From CAVXFB01 sp963760935 (GTDB taxonomy: Bacteria > Planctomycetota > Planctomycetia > Pirellulales > Thermoguttaceae): a DNA stretch of 64,000 bases. The stretch covers positions 930,001 through 994,000 of the forward strand of contig CAVXFB010000008.1 in assembly GCA_963760935.1 (NCBI GenBank), in the 5' to 3' direction. The notes beneath the pieces are model-generated. The model saw only the letters and a program-made list of their open reading frames with translations. It was not told the origin of the DNA and did not search any database. Of the stretch, positions 8,106-17,102 are shown in pieces. A program made the position numbers and the translations under genes. Each line of letters opens with the position of its first letter. Position 1 is the stretch's first letter.

Positions 8106-9713
8106 TCAGCTACCCGAAGCCGCTGCTTTCTCAATGCAAAGAAGGCGTAATGCCAACTCAGCATGCCGCTGTACTTCCCGGCAACTGTCGTAAAGTGCCC
8201 CAATCAACGCCGCGACGGCACGGTTCTCGACCGGGCGAGATTCACACACTATCTTGACCGCAGCAAGCCGCACCGCGATGTCGCGGCCGTGTAGCCAGGC
8301 GAGGAGTGTGGCATCAGCTGGGAGTGCCTCAACGTCGACTTGCGCTCGTTCTGGTTCCAAAACCAAATCACCCTCTTCTCCTACCCGCAGACCTGCCCCC
8401 GTCGATTCACTGTCGCACGAGCCAAGCAGTGCCACCACTTCACGACGGACCGCAGGATCGTGGTGTTCGAGCGACCGAGATAGAATATCGTCTACGTCCG
8501 GCCATGAGGGCTTTCGGATCGTGGCCAAGCTGTGGAGAGCAGCCAGTCGCACGGCAGGATGCTCGTCATCGAGTAGGTTGGTTAGCGCGTTTACTGCTTT
8601 CTCGCGCCGCCCGTGAACCCAACCGAGATAGCGGTTGGCGCTGGCAATCGCCCCGGCGGCGCATGCGCGAATCTCCGGACGAGGGTCAAACAAGGTCGCC
8701 AGTAGTACCGGGATCGTCTCCGGCACCAGGGCCATCAGTTCGCAGGTGGCCCGGGGACCGAGATCCACCTCCGTCGCAGACTCTGATCGAAGCAAGGCAG
8801 CGATCTGGAGGGAATCGGAGACCTGGCGCTCGTGCAGGATGCTCAGAACTGCCTTGCGGACCCCGGCGACCGGATCGTCCAACGCCTTGAGCAGGCGAAG
8901 GAGACATTGCTCGTCGAAGGTCGTCAGCAGCGCCGGCATGCCGTCGCGCAGCGCCTGAGCGGCGCGAATGCGAACATCCTCGTCAGGGTCGTCCAAGGCA
9001 TGTACCAGGGCGATCAAGACGGACGAGGCCGAGTCTTGGGGACAACGCACTTGGGTCATCGCCTCGATAGCCGCCACCCGGACTTCCCGGTAACTGTCAT
9101 CCAGACGGGCAGTCAGCGCCGCGAGAATCTTCTCGTCCGTCGCTTGTCGCATCCCATCGTCCGTGCGGGTCATGGCTTGATCGGCCTTATCGAATGCGGT
9201 TGCCCACTTCTCGCGGGGTTCGTTCATTAGCGATTGCCACAGATCGTAGTAAGTAGCGGCAGCAATGCCCGGCGGGATGAGGTCATCGTCCGTGGTGACG
9301 TAAGCTAGGCCCACACACGCAGCCGTACGGACGGTAGTATCGGGATGTTCCAGCAGTGTGAGCAGGGCTGGCACAGCATCTCTTCCCATATCTGCAACAC
9401 AAGCGACCACCCGGCTTCGCTTGAAAGCCTGTACTGTCGAAATAGCCTGGACCAATGGCCCTACGGCGTCTTTGCCGAATAACGAAAGTACATGCGCGGC
9501 GCGGTCTGCCTTCTGCGGTGATCCAGCGTTATGGAACTCCGCGAGCCACTCTTCGAGAGCACGCCCACGATAAGTACTAGAGCAATCGCCCGAAGCGGCG
9601 TAGACTCTTAGGACTTGCCCATCATCGCCGGGACAGAACGTTAGCTCACCACCCAGTCCCATTAACGGAACTGTGGTGGCGCTCTTGAGGAATTCACGAC
9701 GAGTGGACTGCAT
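8106..9713 (-). CDS. HEAT-repeat protein with Tat-type signal
   Basis: 535 aa. The start at 9713 is chosen because GGAGG lies five bases upstream. The N-terminus STRREFLKSATTVPLMGLGG is a twin-arginine export signal, so the protein is probably exported. The rest is a run of HEAT/armadillo repeats with recurring patterns such as DPDEDVRIRAAQALRD, DPVAGVRKAVLSIL, HPAVRLAALHSLATI and DPAVRREVVALLG, giving a solenoid scaffold. No catalytic motif is visible. The gene is the last of a minus-strand series and starts 46 bases after the nuclease gene stop. Role unknown; a binding scaffold is the usual inference. Confidence 0.8.
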   Translation of the reverse strand: MQSTRREFLKSATTVPLMGLGGELTFCPGDDGQVLRVYAASGDCSSTYRGRALEEWLAEFHNAGSPQKADRAAHVLSLFGKDAVGPLVQAISTVQAFKRSRVVACVADMGRDAVPALLTLLEHPDTTVRTAACVGLAYVTTDDDLIPPGIAAATYYDLWQSLMNEPREKWATAFDKADQAMTRTDDGMRQATDEKILAALTARLDDSYREVRVAAIEAMTQVRCPQDSASSVLIALVHALDDPDEDVRIRAAQALRDGMPALLTTFDEQCLLRLLKALDDPVAGVRKAVLSILHERQVSDSLQIAALLRSESATEVDLGPRATCELMALVPETIPVLLATLFDPRPEIRACAAGAIASANRYLGWVHGRREKAVNALTNLLDDEHPAVRLAALHSLATIRKPSWPDVDDILSRSLEHHDPAVRREVVALLGSCDSESTGAGLRVGEEGDLVLEPERAQVDVEALPADATLLAWLHGRDIAVRLAAVKIVCESRPVENRAVAALIGALYDSCREVQRHAELALRLLCIEKAAASGS

Positions 9714-9758
9714 AACATCCTCCATCACAGGAGACCGCTCGGCTAGTGCCATCAGGCC

Positions 9759-10784
9759 TTACGCTGTTTGTCGCAGTACCTCCAGGACCTTGGCTATCCG
9801 CTCCAAAACCAAATCACACACTTCTGTGATCGCCAACCCCTCAGCCACCTTCGGCGCGACGTTCTGCAAGAGGATAGCACGCTTGCCCCACCAATCATAA
9901 ACGGGCCACGGCATAAGAGGCATGGGGAACGTATTCACCACGAGAACTACCCCTCGAATAAACGGCTCACCTTGATCGATGCCATAATAGCATCCAACCT
10001 GTACGTCACCAAACTTGTCGTCATCTCGCATCAACGGTCGCGCCCAGATGGCGCGACCTTGTGCAATGGCACCCTCAGAGGCCTTTCCCCCTTCGCGATC
10101 TTTCCACGCACCATTCTTTACTGCCATATTCGTAGCCGCTTGCACCCAGTCCCGTAACTGGTCGTTCAGTTCCTCCATAGGACGGATCGCATCAAGATGT
10201 TGTCGGGAAATCCCTGCCATAGCCCATCTCCTTTTCTTCAGGAAGAAAGCCCATTGTCTGGCGATCTCGGCTATTGCTGTGAGCGCAGGCGGCGGAGCCT
10301 TGGTGGCGTCCTCCAACCATGCTGCGACTTGTGAGAATCGAATCGCGATGCTGGCTGGTGTCGTCAGTGAATTATCCGGAAACCAGCGTGTGAGGGTCAC
10401 AAGACGCCAATCTCCTTGTGCATCGCGCAAATAATCGTCGTAAAGCTGTGTCTGCGAGCTACTGGTCCCATCCTGGTTCTTGCTTTCGGTAGTCCCCGCG
10501 TCAATCTTGACCTCAACGACAACGCGGGTGCCAAGGCCGTCTCGGCGGCGCAACACCAAATCAGGAATCTTTTGGTGCCACGATTTCCCCGGAGCACACA
10601 ACCGTTCTTGTGTACTTACCTCCCAGCTACCGCTCGTGTCCTCGACCTTGCACCCGCGAAGAAACAGCGACCGAAATGGCTCGTAGTCTTCGAGGAAGTA
10701 GGCGGTGATCTCGGTAACTAAGTTCTCAACCGGAGCAACCGTACTCGAACAAGGTTGACGAAACACGCGATCGAATAAGCCCAT
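9759..10784 (-). CDS. PD-(D/E)XK nuclease-like protein
   Basis: 341 aa. The start at 10784 has GGAG five bases upstream and follows the phosphatase stop by 10 bases. The N-terminal third begins FDRVFRQPC and has ENLVTEITAYFLEDYEPFRSLFL, then PDLVLRRRDGLGTRVVVEVKID, which matches the catalytic PD...ExK pattern of the restriction-like nuclease fold. The C-terminal half has many Trp and aromatic residues and no family I can name. Whether it cuts DNA is inference from the fold. Its operon partner is a PPP phosphatase. Confidence 0.65.
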   Translation of the reverse strand: MGLFDRVFRQPCSSTVAPVENLVTEITAYFLEDYEPFRSLFLRGCKVEDTSGSWEVSTQERLCAPGKSWHQKIPDLVLRRRDGLGTRVVVEVKIDAGTTESKNQDGTSSSQTQLYDDYLRDAQGDWRLVTLTRWFPDNSLTTPASIAIRFSQVAAWLEDATKAPPPALTAIAEIARQWAFFLKKRRWAMAGISRQHLDAIRPMEELNDQLRDWVQAATNMAVKNGAWKDREGGKASEGAIAQGRAIWARPLMRDDDKFGDVQVGCYYGIDQGEPFIRGVVLVVNTFPMPLMPWPVYDWWGKRAILLQNVAPKVAEGLAITEVCDLVLERIAKVLEVLRQTA

Positions 10785-10794
10785 ACATGCTCCA

Positions 10795-11445
10795 TTATGC
10801 GAAACCGTTTTCATCAACTTGCCATATCTGGCCGGACTTTACCTCCAGTGCCGTGAGCAAGCCGCCATGTCCACAGCCGGTGTCGATACATTTGACATGG
10901 CCGTGGTCGAAGATGCTATTGTCGGCCTGGGGACTGTGGCCAAGCAACGCCGTTTTTCCCGTGTAGTGGCGGCGGGGAACCTCATCCAAAGCTTTCCAAA
11001 GCAGCGTCCGGGTGTCGTGCTCACTCAACGGCTTATCGGGATCGTAGTGCGCATGGACAAAGAAGTAATCGTCCGTCTCGTAGTAGAGTCGCAGACGCTC
11101 CAAGAAAGTCCAATGCTTCGGAGGGATGAAGTTCAGATTTCGGTCGGGACCATAGGATTCCAACGCCGTATCTCCGCCGAAGGTCATCCAGGAAGCGAAG
11201 CCTGATCGATTCTTTCGAGCCTCCAACATCATCTCCTCATGGTTGCCCATGAGTGCGACCAAATGGCATCGACCTTCGAGATCAATCAGTTCGTCAATCA
11301 CGCCCTTGGAGTCCGGCCCACGGTCAATGTAATCGCCCAAAGTGACCAGCGTATCTTCCGAAGTCGGATTGATCCACTTGATCAGGGCAGCCAAGGCATC
11401 CGCATATCCGTGAATGTCGCCAATGGCGAGCAGTCTGTTTGTCAC
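10795..11445 (-). CDS. PPP-family serine/threonine protein phosphatase-like metallophosphoesterase
   Basis: 216 aa. All metal-binding signatures of the PPP/bacterial ApaH-PrpA type are present: GDIHG (9-13), GDYIDRG (37-43), GNHE (67-70), then FVHAHYDP and ALLGHSP with the later histidines, and CIDTGCG. The length is typical of bacterial single-domain PPP phosphatases. It starts with GTG preceded by AGAGG at five bases. It is probably cytoplasmic, acting on phosphoproteins or a dinucleotide; substrate unknown. It is transcribed with the downstream nuclease-like gene. Confidence 0.85.
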   Translation of the reverse strand: MTNRLLAIGDIHGYADALAALIKWINPTSEDTLVTLGDYIDRGPDSKGVIDELIDLEGRCHLVALMGNHEEMMLEARKNRSGFASWMTFGGDTALESYGPDRNLNFIPPKHWTFLERLRLYYETDDYFFVHAHYDPDKPLSEHDTRTLLWKALDEVPRRHYTGKTALLGHSPQADNSIFDHGHVKCIDTGCGHGGLLTALEVKSGQIWQVDENGFA

Positions 11446-11700
11446 AACAGCCTCTATTTTTGAATGAAGTATTTTCGCGGATCACAACGAACCATCCTAA
11501 ACTTCCTATTTGCTTTGCACCGAAACACGCCAGCGATCGCAACCGTCTTGGCTTTCCTGCGTGGCAAATCGAGGTTAGCAAAAGCGATGCCGAAGCGCAC
11601 GACCGATGCAATGTGCTGCTATTGACGAAATTGGCTAGCGCTCCGCGTGTGCCAACACCAAGTGCATCGCCGCGAGCATTCAAAATCTGCGTGCTCGGCG

Positions 11701-12486
11701 TCAATTGTTGAGCGATCCGACTGAGAAGGCACGTAGCCGATATGCCTTCCATACGGGCTTAGTCGGACTTAGGACTTCCGCCCCCACATAGCTCCCCCAA
11801 TGCCTCATGGAGCTTGACCATGGCCATAGCCCTTTTCCGAGGCAGTGTTCCGCATAGTAGGGGCAGTCAGCACAGACGCTGCCCGGCGTTGCTATCGGCG
11901 GCTCAGACTGGGCAGTGGCATCGCGGATTTCCGTCCAGCGGACGGAGAAAAGTGACATCCGATTCTGTACCGCCGTCGTGACATCGGTCTCGCCAAACAT
12001 CTTCTCAACCCCGTCGCCACGCCGGTATTCACGCCGTAATTGCAGGAGCGAGGCGGCGTTGACGTTTACGCCACAGCGGGTGGCTACCATCACCGTATAG
12101 CACACATCGTCGATCAACTGGTCGTCAATCTCCGGATTGAAAAGACTCGATTTGACCTCGACGACCCGCCAACCATTGCCATTGCGGACCAGGATGTCGG
12201 CCCAGGTCGTGTTGTAGCCGTCGATATGGAAGGTGGCCCCGAAGATCGCCGGAACGCTTGGGTCGTTCATCAACCTTTGCGTGTTGACTGTGCCCAACCG
12301 CCCAGCCCATTTGACCAGTACGCCGCCTGGATAGAGCTGGTCGGCACGCTTTCCGACTTCAATTCCCTCGTCGATGGCAAACAAGTCCGCTTCGCAGAGA
12401 TCGTCATCGGGCTGGTTGCGGGCATACCACCCTCGCCTCAAGCATCTTTGAGATTCGAGGTAAATGCACTTAGTCATGCCGGACAT
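11701..12486 (-). CDS. Cas4/RecB-like Fe-S nuclease (DUF2779-type N-terminal half)
   Basis: 261 aa. The start at 12486 has GGGAGG nine bases upstream. YLESQRCLRRGWYARNQPD with GIEVGKRADQLYPGG resembles the start of DUF2779 proteins. ADILVRNGNGWRVVEVKSS gives the D...ExK nuclease site. CADCPYYAEHC, together with the early QRC cysteine, would form the four-cysteine iron-sulfur cluster typical of Cas4/AddB-type nucleases. As I recall, DUF2779 proteins are often longer, with a second RNase-H-like half that is absent here. Single-strand exonuclease activity is a family-based inference. No CRISPR array or other cas gene is visible nearby. Confidence 0.7.
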   Translation of the reverse strand: MSGMTKCIYLESQRCLRRGWYARNQPDDDLCEADLFAIDEGIEVGKRADQLYPGGVLVKWAGRLGTVNTQRLMNDPSVPAIFGATFHIDGYNTTWADILVRNGNGWRVVEVKSSLFNPEIDDQLIDDVCYTVMVATRCGVNVNAASLLQLRREYRRGDGVEKMFGETDVTTAVQNRMSLFSVRWTEIRDATAQSEPPIATPGSVCADCPYYAEHCLGKGLWPWSSSMRHWGSYVGAEVLSPTKPVWKAYRLRAFSVGSLNN

Positions 12487-12759
12487 GGGCAATGCCCTCC
12501 CAAAAAAAATGTTGCCAGGATTCTTGACTCCGGATGTGCTGCGTTATAACGGGTTCCGAGCACTTATTCTTCTCTCGTTGTCGCGTGGCCACCGGAACCG
12601 CAAACCAGTTGCTTATTGCTTAACGACGCAGCCCATTTTTTGTTCGTGGCCTCATCAGTCGCCGACGAGTTCCGACAAGGGTTTGTCTGCCTCGCCAAAC
12701 TAGCTGTGTCCCGGTTCTACTCCTGAGGAAATCGCGGCGAGCGGGAATGGCGTGCACTC

Positions 12760-13125
12760 CTATTCCGCGTGTTGCACGTTGCCAAACAGTATCCGCATCT
12801 CACTGTCGATTGCGCCAAGATCCTTTCGTATATCCTCTTCGCATTTCACCATCTCTGTTTCGCAATTGTCGGCGGTTATCCTCAACAACCTTGGGCTGCG
12901 GCCGTACTGAACGTCGAACCACTTCATCGCCGCTCGCAAGTAGATCAGCCGCTCGCCCTTGTAGTGTACCCAGACGTGCTGTCCCTTGGGGTTCACGTGG
13001 ACCCAGGGAAAATTGGCATGTCCCTCTTCGAGGCAACAACGGGTGAATTTTTTGAACGTTTCTCTCAAGTTTCCGGTTTTTTCCGGGGGCAAAATGTAAT
13101 TGACGTGATCCGACAGTCGCGTCAA
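12760..13125 (-). CDS. Hypothetical protein, coupled to NucS-like nuclease
   Basis: 121 aa with a TTG start that overlaps the upstream gene's stop by four bases and has GAGGAG seven bases upstream. Contents: TRLSDHVNYILPPEKTGNLRETFKKFTRCCLEEGHANF and VWVHYKGERLIYLRAAMKWFDVQYG. I do not recognise a family. Tight coupling suggests it works with the nuclease-like protein encoded before it. Confidence 0.6.
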   Translation of the reverse strand: MTRLSDHVNYILPPEKTGNLRETFKKFTRCCLEEGHANFPWVHVNPKGQHVWVHYKGERLIYLRAAMKWFDVQYGRSPRLLRITADNCETEMVKCEEDIRKDLGAIDSEMRILFGNVQHAE

Positions 13126-13646
13126 CTGTGAACTCCTCGTGGGGGGCGACGCCTCATCTTCGGAAGTCGCCGATGGCGCAGATCGTGGGGGCGCACATAC
13201 TCTAGCAACGGTTTACTGTCAGCATCGCGGAGGGTGCAGCGAAACAAATGGATGTTCTCTGGAACCCGTTCGCGGGGAATACCCCAGAAGTCTTGTGCGA
13301 CCAGGACTCCCAGAACCTCGTTCACCTTATGTAGCTTATCATCCCTTTTCAGTTCGTCCACCTGTTCGGGGTTGATGTACCACTTCAACTGTTCAACGGC
13401 GGCAAAGTCTGCCGTGCCTGCCTTCACTTCGACAATCAACAGCTTGGTCATACCCCCAAAGGTCGCAAGTACGTCGATTCGGCCACCACGGACCGTGTAC
13501 TCCTGGTTGATGACATCGCCATTCTGCTCGTGAGAAACGAAACACCAGTCTTCTTTCTGTAAGTCTTTCAGCATCTGATGTAAGTAATTCTTGTGAGACA
13601 CAATATCCTGAATGAACTGCTCGGAAACGGGAACTAGATTTGCCAT
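13122..13646 (-). CDS. PD-(D/E)XK (NucS-like) endonuclease domain protein
   Basis: 174 aa from the ATG at 13646, which has GGAG six bases upstream; a longer open frame to 13844 looks non-coding. The core is GGRIDVLATFGGMTKLLIVEVKAG, with the D and ExK residues of the NucS/RecB-like nuclease fold, followed by VEQLKWYIN, also typical of NucS-like proteins (QL.WYI). The C-terminus is basic (LRHRRLPKMRRRPPR). It is the first gene of a two-gene unit with the 121-aa protein. Confidence 0.7.
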   Translation of the reverse strand: MANLVPVSEQFIQDIVSHKNYLHQMLKDLQKEDWCFVSHEQNGDVINQEYTVRGGRIDVLATFGGMTKLLIVEVKAGTADFAAVEQLKWYINPEQVDELKRDDKLHKVNEVLGVLVAQDFWGIPRERVPENIHLFRCTLRDADSKPLLEYVRPHDLRHRRLPKMRRRPPRGVHS

Positions 13647-13927
13647 TGTGGTTCTCCAAAAAGGCTGTGCTTCCCAGTCGTGTGACGACGGCTGATCTTC
13701 ACCCCGGTTTTCGGCCTTGTCAATCCCCTCTCGACGATTTGTCAGAGTCGACATGCTTGGGTTAGCCTGATCGTAAGTATCAACTTTGCCGCCAAACCGA
13801 CGATCAGCTGTTCTTTCTGCAAGTCCGCGTTCTGCCAGTCGCAAGCCGATCTAATCCGTGACTGCGCACACCTCTTGATTCCAACGGTCTAGGCTAGGAG
13901 TTGCACTTTCTACGGGACAGCTATCTA

Positions 13928-14134
13928 CTAGCCATGGACAATCGACCAAATTATCACGACGGTCAGCACCGGAATCGTCACCCACCAGTATGCGACGACA
14001 AAGCTTAGCAGCAGCAGGAAGCCTATGGCCTTCAATGGCACGGTGATACAAGTGGCCAGGCAACCAGCGACCATCTCGTCGGCATCGAGCCTACGCTCCA
14101 GTTTCTTCAATACAAGACTTTCCTGTGGAGTCAT
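13928..14134 (-). CDS. Small two-segment membrane protein
   Basis: 68 aa. A charged N-terminus (TPQESLVLKKLERRLDADEM) is followed by two hydrophobic segments, about residues 22-45 and 50-66. AGGA lies close to the ATG. No family recognised. It sits between the nuclease gene and the sigma-54 activator, all on the same strand. Confidence 0.45.
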   Translation of the reverse strand: MTPQESLVLKKLERRLDADEMVAGCLATCITVPLKAIGFLLLLSFVVAYWWVTIPVLTVVIIWSIVHG

Positions 14135-14306
14135 CGTCCTACCGTTTCATGGCGGCTTGCTAGGTGGCTTGCGTGGGTTTCCGACAAAAGCACAAAGCAA
14201 AGCGCGTTCCAACAGCACGGGCAGACATCTGGAGCCGAAATCAAGAGAATTCACGGGGCGGAAGAACACGGCGAGCGGCATGCTGGTTGAGCTGACCAAG
14301 CAGTTT

Positions 14307-14324
14307 TTGACTGAGACCAGTCAA
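14307..14324 (-). terminator. Hairpin after the sigma-54 activator gene
   Basis: TTGACTG (14307-14313), loop AGAC, CAGTCAA (14318-14324). The perfect 7-bp stem lies 15 bases past the stop at 14339 and is followed on the minus strand by AAA, so it is a weak terminator candidate. Confidence 0.4.
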
Positions 14325-14338
14325 TTCTTGCAGAGGAG

Positions 14339-15898
14339 CTACTTCGAGCTCAACCAGGATCGTAGCGTATTGACGGCGATTCCCAAGGCTTGGGCGGTCT
14401 GGGTGAGGTTGCCCCCACAGAGAGACAACGCCCGCTCGGCGTAGCGGCGCTGAACGTTGTTGATAGGCTGGATGTCACCGGCCACCCGTGGAAGAAGTCC
14501 GTCAGCCTGGGCATCGTCATTGCCCGGAGCCAGCGGGCCAAGCTGACGCTCTTCGGCAACAGCGTCGGAAACCGGCATGTCCAAATAGACCACCCGACGC
14601 AAAACGTAGATGAGTTGCCGCACGTTTCCCGGCCAGTCGTAGTCGAGCAGTTCTTTCCGATCCTGTTCGGTCAACCTTCGTGGGCGGCCCTCTTCGGCCA
14701 AAGCTTCAAGCGTGCTCTCGATGATTGCGTCGATGTCCTGCTTGCGGTCGCGGAGTGGCGGCACGGCGATGCGCACGGTCGCCAACCGGTAGAACAAGTC
14801 CGTCCGGAACGACCCACGGCGGACCAACTCCGACAGGTTGCAATTCGTGGCAGCAATGAGTTGCACATCGACCCGCGCACTGGGGTGATCGGCTCCTTCG
14901 GGCGTGACCATTCGATCCTCCAGCACGCGAAGCAGTTTCCCCTGCACTTCGAGTGGCAGTTCGCCCAATTCGTCGAGGAAAAGCACACCGCCAGAGGCAG
15001 CACGGAATGCGCCTTCGCGATCATGTATGGCTCCGGTAAATGCACCTTTGCGATGCCCAAAGAACACGGAGTTCGCAAGTGCGACATTGCCGACAAAGGT
15101 TGCGCAATTGACTGGCACGAACGGCTCGGTTGCCCGGCGGCCCCGTTCGTGGATCAGGTGGGCGACGTGTTCCTTGCCCACGCCCGATTCGCCGGCAATC
15201 AGGATCGGCTCGTCCACGGTGGCGCACTTGCGGATCATTTCGCGTAGTTGATGCAACTGCGGCGAGGAACCTTCCAGGGCATAGCGGAAACCCGATTGAC
15301 AATATACTTTGACCAGCCGCTCGTCGTCGGCGTCGTGTTGTGCTTGCGACAATTTCCGAATGGTCGTGATGTAGCGGTCTCGATCACGGTACTTGGCATA
15401 TTCGCCGTACGAGGCAGACACCAGGTTAATCCAAACCTGCTCGTCCTGCTTCGGCTTTCGGGCAACAAGGTCGATATTAGGATCGCTCTTGGCGAGATCC
15501 AGGAGAAACTTGGCGTGGGGGTGGTCTTTCAGTCCGAGATGACGGCAGACCGCGTCGGTGTTGCTGACAAGGTCCGAGAACACGGGCTCGCAAATCGCAG
15601 CAAACGCCTCGCGCTGATCGTCGAGGTATCCACGACCGCAGTACCAGATGATCTTGACGTCTTTTTCGGCTAGGGCAACGGCAGGACGAACTACCTCATC
15701 CCAATCGCAGTACGCCCCCACACCACAAACATGCACTTCGGCAATCGTTGGTTTTTCTACCCGTAGGGACTCCAAGGCCTTACCAATGGAACGTGCGCTG
15801 GCGACAACGACATGTGCCTCGGGGAACCTCAGCAGCGCCATGGCCGCCGCACACGCCCCGTCGATGCCGTTGTACGCAATTATCGCTGTGCCCGTCAT
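14339..15898 (-). CDS. Sigma-54-dependent activator with DHH-like N-terminal sensor domain
   Basis: 519 aa; a GTG four codons earlier (15910) is an alternative start. Residues about 205-430 are the AAA+ sigma-54 interaction domain: GESGVGKE Walker A (236-243), FGHRKGAFTGA loop (GAFTGA 285-290), GGVLFLDELGELP Walker B, ATNCNLSELV, and RTDLFYRLATVRI. The C-terminal Fis-type HTH is NLTQTAQALGIAVNTLRSWL. The first 190 residues are not a receiver, GAF or PAS domain; IIAYNGIDGACAAAMALL and the following layout resemble DHH-family phosphoesterases with catalytic residues lost. That resemblance is my inference and suggests a nucleotide or RNA-end sensor. Candidate targets are the neighbouring nuclease genes, but I saw no clear -24/-12 promoter. 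Confidence 0.8.
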   Translation of the reverse strand: MTGTAIIAYNGIDGACAAAMALLRFPEAHVVVASARSIGKALESLRVEKPTIAEVHVCGVGAYCDWDEVVRPAVALAEKDVKIIWYCGRGYLDDQREAFAAICEPVFSDLVSNTDAVCRHLGLKDHPHAKFLLDLAKSDPNIDLVARKPKQDEQVWINLVSASYGEYAKYRDRDRYITTIRKLSQAQHDADDERLVKVYCQSGFRYALEGSSPQLHQLREMIRKCATVDEPILIAGESGVGKEHVAHLIHERGRRATEPFVPVNCATFVGNVALANSVFFGHRKGAFTGAIHDREGAFRAASGGVLFLDELGELPLEVQGKLLRVLEDRMVTPEGADHPSARVDVQLIAATNCNLSELVRRGSFRTDLFYRLATVRIAVPPLRDRKQDIDAIIESTLEALAEEGRPRRLTEQDRKELLDYDWPGNVRQLIYVLRRVVYLDMPVSDAVAEERQLGPLAPGNDDAQADGLLPRVAGDIQPINNVQRRYAERALSLCGGNLTQTAQALGIAVNTLRSWLSSK

Positions 15899-17102
15899 CT
15901 GATGCGCCACAATACGCCCTCAGTACGACACGTCCTCTGGTCGAAGCCGAAAAGCAGGTCGCTAATGGAGTGACCAGCCTTGCACTACATTCTCCAGGTT
16001 AGCGGCGAATGAATCTGCCGAAAAGCCCCCCGAAAACAACCTCGCTAACTGCGGTAGTCGAAAAGCCTTGAACCGGGAGTTCAGCGACAGTCTGTTTGTG
16101 AATACTCATCTCTACAGTCCCCCAAAACCTTCTGTTTTGGGTACTCCTCCGATTATTTCGCTTCGTGGCTGACTTTCCAGCCATGAGAGTCCGAGGTCGA
16201 GGGCGTGTCTTGACAATGTCGTCGTAATAGAAACAAACCATTCGACCAACGTGCAAATCCGCTTGGTGCGGATACCGCAACAGCGACGATCGACGAGCCG
16301 TGAGGCGAGTAGATCGGAGCCTATGAACAGACTGGCATACCGAAGCCTGCCTCCTCCTTCGCTTCACTCCGTCGTCCGCCACGACGTTCGGCCCGACTGC
16401 CGGAACGAGCGGATGCCTCGCAGTCACAAGCCGTGCCGGAGACCTCCACAGCTTGTGCAGAGCGAAACGAATAATTCCTGCCAGCAGAGAAAGAAGTCCC
16501 GCAGGGAAGAACCATCATTGCTTTGATGGGGTCGCCTTGCCAAGACAGACTTTAACGCATCGTCCCAAATCGGCCACGATGCGCGTACACGAGTTCTCTT
16601 CCATCGTCGACCGAAACACAAACTGCCGCTCTGCCACCGTCCCCGTGCAATCCTGGCCATTCTGGTGGGTGGTTCTTGCTGGTCGGCGACGAAACAGTTC
16701 GCCGGGCTAAAGGAGCTTGCCGATCGCAACAATACAGAGCGACGATTGACGAGCCATGAGGCGAGTTGATCGGAGCGCCTACAGCGACAGGAAGCCGTCT
16801 CCCTCGCTTCGCTCGGTCGTCGGCCATGATGCCCAGTGCGACTGCCGGAAATCACCAGACGCCTGTCGACTCACTCTCTATTAGTAACTTCGATGACACG
16901 GCCGTTCTCCGTTCCGAGCAGGAACTGAGAACTCGCGCAGAGAAAGCAACGTCGACGCCCACGAGCGACACTCGCTGCAAGGCGAGTGGAGCGGCGTTTC
17001 CAGGTCAACGGAACAGCTGCCGAAACTTGTGCATCCTGCACCGAAGTATCCGTGTTCTTTCCTCTCCAGAGGAAAAAGTCTCCTACTACAGATAATGCTT
17101 AT
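15899..17102. other. 1.2-kb stretch without a convincing gene
   Basis: Short frames exist on both strands but their translations are Arg/Ser-rich and look random. The stretch contains a diverged direct repeat (16283-16405 and 16739-16850) and a hairpin with CACTCGC/GCGAGTG arms near 16970. Confidence 0.4.
16283..16850. repeat. Diverged direct repeat, copies at 16283-16405 and 16739-16850
   Basis: The first 38 bases of each copy agree at 35 positions (GCGACGATYGACGAGCC, then GAGGCGAGTWGATCGGAGC). Similarity then fades but returns at CTTCGCT-C-GTCGTC and ends with a shared GACTGCCGGAA. The offset is 456 bases. No frame is conserved between the copies, so it is probably non-coding. Confidence 0.5.
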
